Assembly (NCBI RefSeq): GCF_039908635.1
Contig: NZ_CP150918.1
Location: forward strand, 5,844,001 to 5,908,000
Source of the DNA: Pseudomonas purpurea
GTDB lineage: Bacteria; Pseudomonadota; Gammaproteobacteria; Pseudomonadales; Pseudomonadaceae
Direction: 5' to 3'
Length of the DNA stretch: 64,000 bases
The position numbers and the translations under genes were made by a program. Of this stretch, positions 31,518-41,832 are shown piece by piece (the stretch's first letter is position 1; each line of letters begins with the position of its first letter). The notes under the pieces are model-generated. The model did not search any database and had not been told where the DNA came from. It was given only the letters and a program-made list of their open reading frames with translations.

Positions 31518-33650
31518 TTAACGCTTGGCGCGGCGACGGTTCCAGAGCAGGAACGCCGCCCCGAGCACCAACACACTGGCGCCAGCGATCAGCGCCAGTT
31601 TGAACGGCCGCAATGCCGAACGAACCGCGTCCACAACCTGGGTCACGTAGCGCTTGTTGGCCGTGTCGAAGGTCGGTTCCTCACAGTTCTCACCGAAGTT
31701 TTCCGCCCACTGCACGTACGGCCCCTGGTTGATGTAACGCTGGTAGTAAGCCAGCTCATCGTCACTGCCACGGGTCCAGCGCGCGGCTTTGCACAGCACG
31801 GCGGCGAACGCCTGGCTGCTGTGGGGCAGGAAGTTGGCTGAGTCATTGGCCAATTGGGCGGCCACGTACCGATAGTGATAACGCACATCCGGCGCGGCCT
31901 GGGTCGCTTGCTGACGCTGGACTTCGGCAGCGGTGATGAACGGGCCGGCCTCAACCGGCGGGATCTCCAGGCTGTACATGCCTTCCAGCGCGTGAAAGTC
32001 CGGCCCCATCTCGTAGCCCAACAGTTCCATGCCCGACTCGCGAGCCAGTTTGGCTGCCTGGTAATAGGCTTCGGCGCGGGCGGTGGGCAGCCAGCGCGAT
32101 TCGGCGTCCTGACGATACTGGCCGTAGGCCTTGGCCTTCGCTTGCAGCTCGGGGCTGTCGAAGTAGCCCGATACCTGATCGTAATGACCCTCGCGCAACA
32201 AGCGGCGGCCCAGCAGCTCGCGCAATTGCGCGGCAATCGGCAAGGTCGTGTAGTAACCGCTTTCCTGCTTGGGGGTCGGCGGTGGCGCGGGCACATGGCT
32301 GTCGACGTACTGCTTGAGCTCGTCGAGGGTCAGCACACGCTCAGCGATGCTTGCGGTGTCCTGCCAATACACATCATCGCTGCGGTACAGCTGATCGAAA
32401 GCTTGCAGGTAGTCACCGCGCTCAAGTGCCAGCACCGCGCTTTCACCCTCGACCCGGCAACCGGGTTTGAGCGTTTCGTAATAGCCGTTGTCGTCGGTGC
32501 GATAGCCCCAGCTCTCAGTCTGCGGGAAGGCTTTGGCGGCTTTGGCATAGGCGCTGGCCGCCGCAGCCTTGTCGCCGGCACGCAGCGCCAGTTTGGCCCG
32601 CAGCCACCAGGCCAGGCCACCGTCGCCAGCGTGTTCGAGCAAGGTCTGGGTGGTGGTGTAATCACCGATCTGATAGTTCAGCGCGGCCAGTCGGTCGGCA
32701 TTTTCAAGGCTGGCGGCGGTGCTGAGAATCAGCGCCTTGATCAATTTTTGCTCAGACGGCGGTTGCTCGCCGTAAGACCAGCCCATATGGCTGATGAGCG
32801 CCGCCGTGACCAGTTGCTGCACCGGTTTGCCTTCCAGCAACTGCGCCAGTTCCGCGTCTGGCATCGCGCTCAGTTGCGCGACCAATTGCTTGAGGGAACT
32901 GAGGCCCACCGGTGACCCGTGCAGGGATTGCGTCGCATACAGGCCAATGGCGCCGTTCCAGTTACCGTCTTCCAGGAGCAACCGGGCCTCTTCGCCCAGG
33001 CTGGAAATGCCCAATTCCTGCGGGTCGCTGAAACCGTCGACGCTCAATTGCCGCGTCTGCTGGAAGGCCTTGCGGGCCAGCAGCAACATGTCGCGGCGGG
33101 CCAGTTCATCGAGATCATTGGCTTGCACGCTGATGGCGTACAAGGCACGGCCCAGCGAGTACGCGGCCCAAGTGCTGCGCAAGGCACGCTGATCGGCCGG
33201 CAGCGCCAGCACCTGACGGAAATACTCCGTGGCCTGCTGATACTCGCCCGCATTGAAGGCCACGGCCCCGGCGCTGTACAGGCTCAATTCGGCCGGCAGG
33301 CTCGCGCCCTGGATCAACGCTTGTTGTGGGTCCTTGAGCTGGCGCAATTGCGCCACCAGGGTTTGCTGGGCATCGCTCAGGCTGACCTGTTCGGCCTTGG
33401 TTTTTTCCTGCACATAAGGGTCGCCGTCACCGTAGTAGCCGTAGCCCAGCGTGGCAGCGGTGGCCGGTTTCAACCCGGCGATGGCACTGCCCAAACGGCT
33501 GGCTTCGAACTGGAAGCTGCCCTCCGGCAGCTCGGCCAGGGTATGCGCCCGATCACTGAGCAAACGCAGGGGGAAGTCCGGCCCGCAGGCCAGCGCCGAG
33601 CCTAGCGGCAGGCTAAGGGTCAGGCACAGCAGGCCGTTACGGATAAACAT
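31518..33650 (-). CDS. large TPR-type protein with signal peptide and C-terminal membrane anchor
   Basis: The protein has about 710 residues from the ATG at 33650, which has a strong GGAGG site. The signal peptide is MFIRNGLLCLTLSLPLGSALA, and the mature part starts with 'CGPDFPLRLL'. Alpha-helical repeats follow, including 'AGEYQQATEYFRQVLALPADQ' and 'AALNYQIGDYTTTQTLLEHA', which read as TPR-like or Sel1-like pairs. A C-terminal helix ('LIAGASVLVLGAAFLLW') ends in basic RRRAKR, so the C-terminus should be in the cytoplasm and the repeats in the periplasm. I do not recognise a function. It overlaps the upstream lipoprotein gene by 14 bases and so is in the same operon. Confidence 0.75.
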   Translation of the reverse strand: MFIRNGLLCLTLSLPLGSALACGPDFPLRLLSDRAHTLAELPEGSFQFEASRLGSAIAGLKPATAATLGYGYYGDGDPYVQEKTKAEQVSLSDAQQTLVAQLRQLKDPQQALIQGASLPAELSLYSAGAVAFNAGEYQQATEYFRQVLALPADQRALRSTWAAYSLGRALYAISVQANDLDELARRDMLLLARKAFQQTRQLSVDGFSDPQELGISSLGEEARLLLEDGNWNGAIGLYATQSLHGSPVGLSSLKQLVAQLSAMPDAELAQLLEGKPVQQLVTAALISHMGWSYGEQPPSEQKLIKALILSTAASLENADRLAALNYQIGDYTTTQTLLEHAGDGGLAWWLRAKLALRAGDKAAAASAYAKAAKAFPQTESWGYRTDDNGYYETLKPGCRVEGESAVLALERGDYLQAFDQLYRSDDVYWQDTASIAERVLTLDELKQYVDSHVPAPPPTPKQESGYYTTLPIAAQLRELLGRRLLREGHYDQVSGYFDSPELQAKAKAYGQYRQDAESRWLPTARAEAYYQAAKLARESGMELLGYEMGPDFHALEGMYSLEIPPVEAGPFITAAEVQRQQATQAAPDVRYHYRYVAAQLANDSANFLPHSSQAFAAVLCKAARWTRGSDDELAYYQRYINQGPYVQWAENFGENCEEPTFDTANKRYVTQVVDAVRSALRPFKLALIAGASVLVLGAAFLLWNRRRAKR

Positions 33651-34839
33651 GAGAACCTCCTTGATCAATAAATGTACAGCGTGCCCAACCTACAACACGC
33701 GCCGCACCTGCCGGCAAACGGCCTTCTTTGAGGCGAGTGAAGGTGAGCTGTTCGGGGCTTTGTTGCAACGTATATCCGCCCACAGCGTCGGCACCGTCAC
33801 AGTGCGAAACCGCCAGCGTCACGCGCTCGGGCCAGGCGCTGTCGAGGTTGCCGGTGTTGTTCACGGCAATGTCGTACAGACCGTCGGTGTTCGCGAGGTT
33901 CAGCGTCAATTGACTGTTCAAGGCATCGCCCCGCGCCACGGCGCGCAAGGTGGCCAGGCTCCAGGCCCGACGGTCGCCCTTGAGCGGCAGGCGAAACCAG
34001 ATCAGCCCGGCCAGATGCGCCGGTGGCTCGGCGCGTAGTTGGGCCGCCAGGCGCGACAATTGCTGCGGGTCGGCGAGCAATTCCCGGCGCAGACCAGCAC
34101 CCTCGATTGGCACTTCGCTTTCCACCGTCGGGACGCCATCGGCATTCGGCAGCAACGCCACGCCGTAGGCCGGCAAGGCCAGGTAATAAGGATGGGGGGT
34201 GATTCGGCTCCAGCGTTCGGCCCATTGTTTCGCTTGTTTAGGGTCGAACAACCCTTGCTCGGGGTCGCTCACCGCGTGCACCTGCAACACGCTGCTGTCG
34301 ACCACCGCCAACAGCGCCGGCAACGTGGAACTGTCGAGCCAGGCCGGCAATGCGGTGATGCTCAGTTTCAACGACGCGGGCAGCACGCTGCGCAGGTCGA
34401 CAAGAAACTCACGATAGGCCGGCAACCGCGCATTGCCGGCGTCGTGGTCGATCTCCACGCCCGCCAGCGTCAGGCCCTGAGCCTGCCAGTCAGTCAGTAC
34501 GTTGAGGATCTGTGTGCGCACTTCGGCGTGGTCCAGTTGCTTGAGCTGGCCATCCAGGCGAATCACCGCGATCAACGGGCGGCCATCACGTTTCAACAGC
34601 GCCGGATCGATCCGGGCACGGCTCCAGCCAGCGCCAGGGAACGCCTGCAAGGCCAACACGCGCAAGGTCGAAAAGTCGGAGCGGGTCTGGGCCAGCGCAT
34701 CCTCATGGGCCTCGGTCCATTGGCGCTGCCACACGTACAGTTGCTGGTCCAGCGGCGGCGCCTCCTGAGGCTGGCACCCGCCCAACAACCACAGGCCCGC
34801 GAGCAAAACCAAACAACGAACAAAAAAAGACGCGGACAT
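33637..34839 (-). CDS. DUF3142 lipoprotein
   Basis: This 400-residue protein has a lipoprotein signal whose lipobox is 'LWLLGGCQPQ' (Cys22). It matches what I know of DUF3142, with a TIM-barrel-like middle: 'LIAVIRLDGQLKQL', 'VEIDHDAGNARLPAY', 'LKLSITALPAWLD'. The Asp-x-Asp-like 'DHDAG' and the pattern of strands recall glycoside-hydrolase barrels, but a substrate is not known. It lies upstream of the TPR protein in one unit. Both may serve the cell envelope. The ATG at 34839 follows GAAGGGGTTT. Confidence 0.78.
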   Translation of the reverse strand: MSASFFVRCLVLLAGLWLLGGCQPQEAPPLDQQLYVWQRQWTEAHEDALAQTRSDFSTLRVLALQAFPGAGWSRARIDPALLKRDGRPLIAVIRLDGQLKQLDHAEVRTQILNVLTDWQAQGLTLAGVEIDHDAGNARLPAYREFLVDLRSVLPASLKLSITALPAWLDSSTLPALLAVVDSSVLQVHAVSDPEQGLFDPKQAKQWAERWSRITPHPYYLALPAYGVALLPNADGVPTVESEVPIEGAGLRRELLADPQQLSRLAAQLRAEPPAHLAGLIWFRLPLKGDRRAWSLATLRAVARGDALNSQLTLNLANTDGLYDIAVNNTGNLDSAWPERVTLAVSHCDGADAVGGYTLQQSPEQLTFTRLKEGRLPAGAARVVGWARCTFIDQGGSHVYP

Positions 34840-34914
34840 AAACCCCTTCGAACCGACACGTAATCCCTGAACGCAAAAAGGGCCTTCACGGCCCTGGTTG
34901 CAATACGCGCCAGC

Positions 34915-35754
34915 CTACTCAGCCAAGGGCTTTCGGGCAATGATCACCTGACTTTTCGCCACCGCCGAGTCCAGCGCCTGTTTGAGCTGCGGCCCACGGG
35001 GCGAGGCGAGAATCATCTGCCACATTTCGGCCCAATGATTGAGCAACGGGTGATCGGCATTGTGCAGATCGACCTTCGCGTCCCAGAACAACAGCATCCA
35101 CAGCGACCAGTAAAACCCGTACTGGCTGTGGCTCAGCACCTCCAGGCCACTGTCGCTGACCATCTGCTTGAACTGGTCCTCGCTGATGACCCGAATGTGG
35201 TTGGGTTTCTGGAAGTACTGCGGCGCAGCAATGTCTTTTTGCAGGTTTTCAGAACTGGGGTGCGGCACGCTGAGCAGGTACAACGCGCCCGGCTTGCCGA
35301 CGCGCACCAGTTCAGCCAGGAACTGCGCCGGGTCGTCGACGTGCTCGATGACTTCGGTCGAGACCACCCGCGTGGCCGTCGCATCGGCCAGCGGCAGCGG
35401 ATTGCCGTCGGTGACGTGGCATTCGACGTCACGGGCCGGGGTGTCCTTGAGGCGCTCGGCGGTGGCGGCGATTTTCTCGGCGTCGATGTCGGCGACAATG
35501 ATTTTCGCCCCGCGCATGGCACAGAAATGCACATTGCCGCCGTCACCGCAGCCAACGTCCAGCACGGTGTCTTCCGGGGAAATCCGGAACCCGGTGTACA
35601 GCTCGTTCGTGGCCTGGTTGAACCAGCCGCTGAGCACAGCGTCCATCAGCCCCAGCTCATAGGCATCGACCTTGGCCGCTGGCGGCACGTGGGCCACGAC
35701 CGGCGCCGGAACGGGGTCTTTGCCCTTCGTGAGGTTTTTCAAACGGCTCAGCAT
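34915..35754 (-). CDS. class I SAM methyltransferase, sugar-modifying type (paralogue 1)
   Basis: The protein has 279 residues. SAM motif I is 'TVLDVGCGDGGNVHFCA' near residue 63; motif 'VSTEVIEHVDDPAQFLAELVR' follows. An N-terminal linker is Pro/Ala-rich, with residues 33-45 'DAYELGLMDAVLSGWF' matching the other copy. It is a clear tandem paralogue of 35748-36650. Position beside the rhamnan operon suggests O-methylation of polysaccharide ends (D-rhamnose 3-O-methyl in CPA of P. aeruginosa is known for the equivalent genes). The acceptor is inference. Confidence 0.85.
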   Translation of the reverse strand: MLSRLKNLTKGKDPVPAPVVAHVPPAAKVDAYELGLMDAVLSGWFNQATNELYTGFRISPEDTVLDVGCGDGGNVHFCAMRGAKIIVADIDAEKIAATAERLKDTPARDVECHVTDGNPLPLADATATRVVSTEVIEHVDDPAQFLAELVRVGKPGALYLLSVPHPSSENLQKDIAAPQYFQKPNHIRVISEDQFKQMVSDSGLEVLSHSQYGFYWSLWMLLFWDAKVDLHNADHPLLNHWAEMWQMILASPRGPQLKQALDSAVAKSQVIIARKPLAE

Positions 35755-36650
35755 GCGGTGGCTCCAGTGGATGAGGAATCGGCCGGGGCCGGTTTGCGGG
35801 CAATGATGACCTGACTCTTGGGCATGAACTGGTCCAGCAACTGCTTGATCGCCAGCCCGTCAGGCTGCGCCAGCAAGTCTTGCCAGGTCCTGGCCCAACT
35901 CTCCATCAGCGGCGGATACGGGGCCTGGATCCGGTCACGTACCGCGCCGCCGAGGTCGCGTCCGGCCGCCCGTTCGCTGGCCCAGAAGAAAATCATCCCC
36001 ATGACCCAGAAGAACCCGTTGCCCTGGCGATGCTCGATGACCAGCCCGACGCTTTCCACCAGCTCGGTGAAGCGCTCGCGGGTGAATATTTGAATGTGGT
36101 TCGGCGCCTGGAAATAGGCCGGTGGCGCGATGCCTTGCTGCAACTGCTCGCCCACCGCGTCCGGGACGCTGAGCAAATATTGCGCACCGGGACGGCCCAT
36201 GCGCACCAGTTCCGCCATGAACAGCTCGGGGTGCTCGACGTGTTCCAGCACTTCCATACAAACGATTTTGCTCGCGCAACCCTCGGCCAGCGGTAACGGC
36301 AGGCTATTGCTGACCACGCCCAACGACGGTTTCGCGCTCTGCGCCTGGACCTGACCCGCGAGGTCGCGGACCTTGTCGAACTCACTGTCGGTAAAGATCA
36401 CCGAGGCGCCCTGCCGTACCGCGAACAACGTCGCCACGCCTTCACCGCAACCGACATCGAGCAAGGTGTCGTCGGGGCCGATGGCAAAACCCTTGAGCAA
36501 CTCACCACTGTCACCGAGAAACCAGCCGTCGAGCACTGCGTCCTGCAAACCGCAGTCACGCGGCGAGCCGACGCTGGGAGGCGCCAGCGTCACGGGTGCA
36601 GGCATCGGCGGCGACAATGGGCGCAAGCGCCGCAGCCACCGGCCAATCAT
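35748..36650 (-). CDS. class I SAM methyltransferase (paralogue 2)
   Basis: The protein has 300 residues from the ATG at 36650, which overlaps the upstream glycosyltransferase stop (ATGA). SAM motif I is 'LLDVGCGEGVATLF' and 'VCMEVLEHVEHPELFMAELVR' aligns with the neighbour. The N-terminus shows 'GLQDAVLDGWFLGDSGELLKGF', the same pattern as in paralogue 1. The end overlaps paralogue 1 by seven bases. An upstream extension to 36887 only overlaps the glycosyltransferase and was rejected. The role is presumably methylation of a rhamnan end or linkage sugar. Confidence 0.85.
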   Translation of the reverse strand: MIGRWLRRLRPLSPPMPAPVTLAPPSVGSPRDCGLQDAVLDGWFLGDSGELLKGFAIGPDDTLLDVGCGEGVATLFAVRQGASVIFTDSEFDKVRDLAGQVQAQSAKPSLGVVSNSLPLPLAEGCASKIVCMEVLEHVEHPELFMAELVRMGRPGAQYLLSVPDAVGEQLQQGIAPPAYFQAPNHIQIFTRERFTELVESVGLVIEHRQGNGFFWVMGMIFFWASERAAGRDLGGAVRDRIQAPYPPLMESWARTWQDLLAQPDGLAIKQLLDQFMPKSQVIIARKPAPADSSSTGATAC

Positions 36651-37933
36651 GCCGAGGTGCCCGCGTGGCGCTGCAAGACCTGCGCGAGGAACCCTTCCAG
36701 GCGTTGCTCGGCACGGGCCTGACTGCAGAAATGTTCGAGGCTGGCCACCGCGCTGGCCGACATCTGCGCGTAACGGGCGGTGTCGTTTTTCGCCACGTCG
36801 TAACTGGCCTGATAGGCCGAGCACAGCGAATCCCAATTCGTGATGTAACGCAGGGTCCGGTAGGCCGCACGCGGGTCGTGGGGCCACGCGGTCAGTTCAT
36901 CGGTGGAGTCGACGATGAAGCTGTTGTCGTGGTCGATGTAGTCGGCCATCGCCGTGTTGCACGGCGCCACAGCCGGTTTGCCGCACGACATGAATTCCAT
37001 CAGCGGCAGGCACTGGCCTTCGCCGAAGGAGCTGTTGACCACATACGACGTGGCTTCCACCAGCCGCTCGTAATCGGCGTCGGCCAGGTAACCGTGGATC
37101 AGCACGATGCGACAGCGGTAAGACTGGTTCTTGTAGAGGTGATGCAGCATGTCGTTGAGGGCGACATCGATGTCATGGTGGGTCAGTTTCAGCACCAGCG
37201 TGGCGTCCTCGGTGTCGCGGAACGTGGTGCAGAACGCGCTGATCATGTCCTGCCAGTTCTTGCGCCCGTCGTAGGGGTTGAACACTGCACTGTAGACCAC
37301 GCCGTCGAGCAGCAACTCGCAATCGGGACTGGCAGTGGGCACGGGCGGGAAACCGTCGACCAGGGCCTGCGGGCCATAAGCGCCGAGGTCCAGCATGCGG
37401 CTGTCGATCAACAGCCCGCGCAGACGCAAGGTCACCTGATCGGCCTGGGGCTTGCGCTCCAGTTGTCGGCCGAGCGTGGCGAAACGGTCCCAGACCGGCG
37501 CGGGGATCGCGCAGATCGGGTACTGCGCGCCCATCGCGTCACGCACCGCGTTGACGGTGTAGCTGGAATGGGTGATCGCCGCCCCGCACGCGCCCAACAC
37601 CCGGCGCCAGTCGTGGCGCGGTTCGCCGTGCCAGCTTTCGGTGGGGATGGTGCTGAACTCCCAGGCGAACACCGGCAACGTCGGGCAGGCGTAGTGCATC
37701 GGTGTGCGATGGGGCGGCGAGAACGACAGAAACACACACGCCTCGCCACGGCTCTGGCAGTCGGCGTACAAGCGGTCCACCAGTTCGTCCGGGTTGCTGA
37801 CTTCCAACACCTGGCCCAGGCGTTCCAGCACCGGGCGAAACTCCTTGAGCACGAAGTAGTAGCTGTACTCGGGGCGCCCGAGGTTCTGTGCGATGGTGCT
37901 TTTGTTGGTTTCCGAATGAATGATGATCAGCAT
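36647..37933 (-). CDS. GT4-like glycosyltransferase (paralogue A)
   Basis: The protein has 428 residues. It opens 'MLIIIHSETNKSTIAQNLGR', then 'PEYSYYFVLKEFRPVLERLGQ', shared with the next gene. The C-terminal half is GT-B like: 'YSAVFNPYDGRKNWQDMI', then the E-x7-E-type donor site 'GEGQCLPLMEFMSCGKP'. It likely transfers a nucleotide sugar to the growing or finished polysaccharide. A GGGGAG site lies before the start. It overlaps the paralogue B stop by seven bases and the methyltransferase by four. Confidence 0.83.
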   Translation of the reverse strand: MLIIIHSETNKSTIAQNLGRPEYSYYFVLKEFRPVLERLGQVLEVSNPDELVDRLYADCQSRGEACVFLSFSPPHRTPMHYACPTLPVFAWEFSTIPTESWHGEPRHDWRRVLGACGAAITHSSYTVNAVRDAMGAQYPICAIPAPVWDRFATLGRQLERKPQADQVTLRLRGLLIDSRMLDLGAYGPQALVDGFPPVPTASPDCELLLDGVVYSAVFNPYDGRKNWQDMISAFCTTFRDTEDATLVLKLTHHDIDVALNDMLHHLYKNQSYRCRIVLIHGYLADADYERLVEATSYVVNSSFGEGQCLPLMEFMSCGKPAVAPCNTAMADYIDHDNSFIVDSTDELTAWPHDPRAAYRTLRYITNWDSLCSAYQASYDVAKNDTARYAQMSASAVASLEHFCSQARAEQRLEGFLAQVLQRHAGTSA

Positions 37934-39516
37934 GAGGCGCTCCCCGCGACGGCCACACTCGGCGCGTCGGCTGTCTCGGTTAACGGGGCCAGCCGCAGGA
38001 ATCCGGCCAGACTTTGCTGCACCGGAGTAAAGCCGCAGTAGTCACGCATGCGTTCGCTCGCCGCCGAGGCCATCGCCTGATAATCGGCGGGACGTTCCTT
38101 GGCCATGCGATAGCTGTCCTGATAAGCGGTTTTCAGCGAGCCCCAATCGGGGCGATGACGCAAGGTGCGGAACAGGATGCGCGAGTCCTGCGGCCAGACC
38201 GCTGGCTCATGGCTGGATGCGACGACGAAAGCCACGCGCTCGTCGATGTAATCGAGCATCGCGGTATGCGCCGGGGCAATCACCGGTTTGCCGCACGACA
38301 TGAATTCCATCAGCGGCAGGCACAAGCCTTCACAACGCGAGGCGTTGACATAGAAACTGGCCGCGCCGTACAGCCGCGCATAGTGTTCGTCGTCCAGGTA
38401 GCCGTGCATGACCACCACCCGGCAGGCAAACGGCGACAACTGCGAGAGCAGGGTCAGCAGGTGCACGTAATAGGTCGACAGGTCGCTCTGGGTCATCTTC
38501 AGCACCAGCGTCGCGTCCTCGACATCGCGCATCGCCCAGCAGAAAGCGCTGATCAGTTGATGCCAGTTCTTGCGCCCGTCATCGGGGTTGAACACGCTGA
38601 CGTACACCACCCCGTCGACCTGGGTTTCGACCCACTGCGTGGTGTCGGGCAGCACGGCTTGCGGGTGTTCCTCGACAGGCTCCGGTGGCGGTGCAATCAC
38701 AGGCGTTGGCTGCGCCGGGCGCAGCCGCGCGATCAGCGCTTGCAGGCGCTCGGGCACCAGGTCACGGAAGCCTTCGCGGTAGGCTTCGCGCAGGTAATGC
38801 CGGGCAATGAACAAACGGCGTGGCAGCGTTTGGCCGGTGCTCTCACGCAGGCTTTCACGCACGTAGTGCCGGGCGATAAAGGCGCGCCGACGCCAGGTCA
38901 GTGGCGGCGGTTCGACCTCGGCCACAGGTTCCGTCGGCTCCAGCAGTGGCGCAATCAAACCGTCCGCCGACAACCCCAGCGGTCGGCTATCGAGGATAAA
39001 ACCCTTGATCCGCAAGGTCGTGCCGGGATTGACCGGTATACTCGCGAACTGGCTGCGCACCTCGGCATAGCGTTCCCACAACGGCGTAGGCAGCACCAGC
39101 ACCGGGAAGTCTTCGCCCAGCACTTGCCGCACGGCGCGGGCGGTGTGGCTGGACAGGGTAATCACCCGGGCGTGGCGGGCCAGGGTCCGGCTCCAGTCCT
39201 GATTCGGGTCGTTGTCCCATTGCTGGTCGGGGATCGTGTCGAACTCCCAGGCCACCACGCACAAGGTCGGGCATTGCAGGTCGGTCGGGGTTTTGTGAGG
39301 CGGGGCGAACGAGAGGAACAGGCTGTCCTGGCCCTGGAGCAGCAGTTGCCGATAGAGCGGATCGACCTCGGCGGTGGACGCGACCACGTGAACCTGCCCA
39401 AGGCTTTCGAGCACCGGGCGGTAGGCCTTGAGGACGAAGTAATAGCTGTACTCGGGAAGCCCCAGGCTCTGGCTGATCGAGTGGTCGTTGACGTCCGAAT
39501 AGAGAATGAAATTCAT
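37927..39516 (-). CDS. GT4-like glycosyltransferase (paralogue B) with a repeat-containing insert
   Basis: The protein has 529 residues from the ATG at 39516; an upstream frame extends to 39540. It is homologous to the 36647 gene along both ends ('PEYSYYFVLKAYRPVLESLGQ', 'SVFNPDDGRKNWHQLI', 'CEGLCLPLMEFMSCGKPV'). Between them, at about residues 193-293, there is about 100 extra residues. The insert carries two copies of a basic motif, RRRAFIARHYVRESLRE (209-225) and RRLFIARHYLREAYRE (233-248), and ends in a Pro/Glu linker. The insert is likely helical and may serve membrane or partner binding. It is the first gene of the minus-strand unit, divergent from rmd. Confidence 0.83.
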   Translation of the reverse strand: MNFILYSDVNDHSISQSLGLPEYSYYFVLKAYRPVLESLGQVHVVASTAEVDPLYRQLLLQGQDSLFLSFAPPHKTPTDLQCPTLCVVAWEFDTIPDQQWDNDPNQDWSRTLARHARVITLSSHTARAVRQVLGEDFPVLVLPTPLWERYAEVRSQFASIPVNPGTTLRIKGFILDSRPLGLSADGLIAPLLEPTEPVAEVEPPPLTWRRRAFIARHYVRESLRESTGQTLPRRLFIARHYLREAYREGFRDLVPERLQALIARLRPAQPTPVIAPPPEPVEEHPQAVLPDTTQWVETQVDGVVYVSVFNPDDGRKNWHQLISAFCWAMRDVEDATLVLKMTQSDLSTYYVHLLTLLSQLSPFACRVVVMHGYLDDEHYARLYGAASFYVNASRCEGLCLPLMEFMSCGKPVIAPAHTAMLDYIDERVAFVVASSHEPAVWPQDSRILFRTLRHRPDWGSLKTAYQDSYRMAKERPADYQAMASAASERMRDYCGFTPVQQSLAGFLRLAPLTETADAPSVAVAGSASC

Positions 39517-39946
39517 GGCATCCCACGATGAAGCCGCCATCCCGGCAGCTTCACTCTATGACGGTCGAGCCACGGATCGGGCCTGAGGTCGTCAGTGCTC
39601 GTCCATCGTCTTCATGCCCGTCTACGTTCTTGTTTTATTAGTCAGTTTCGCCTGGCGAAAAAGCAGCCACGCGGATCCCTGGGCGGTCGTGACGAGGGGC
39701 ATTCTAAACACATCCGTTGGGGATTCGTGAACAGCCCGTCGTGAATAAATCAGGCTACGCTGACGAGAACTGACCGGTCACGGTTGGACCTGTTGAAATT
39801 ACCGCGTAATTGGCACAGATTGGCGGCCAAACAACTACAACAAAGACTTCGCGTGTCAGATTTTTCCGTAGGAGCGGCTCACGCTCTGCGGATGAACGCC
39901 ATGAAAAATGGGCATGGACGAAGTTTGCTGAATGAGGGGTCGCTGC
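39517..39946. other. divergent intergenic region between glycosyltransferase B and rmd
   Basis: About 430 bases with lower GC than the flanks. It must hold the promoters for both directions. No palindrome, box or RNA gene could be named with confidence. TTGGCACAGATTGGCG at 39810-39825 resembles a sigma-54 site but the GG-GC spacing is nine, not ten. A small open frame at 39784 crosses into rmd in another frame and is not supported. Confidence 0.5.
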
Positions 39947-41829
<1,883 letters not shown>

Positions 41830-41832
41830 GCC

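Noticed and set aside
39810..39825. sigma-54-like site TTGGCACAGATTGGCG upstream of rmd
   Set aside because: GG and GC are separated by nine bases instead of ten, and the -12 element is imperfect.
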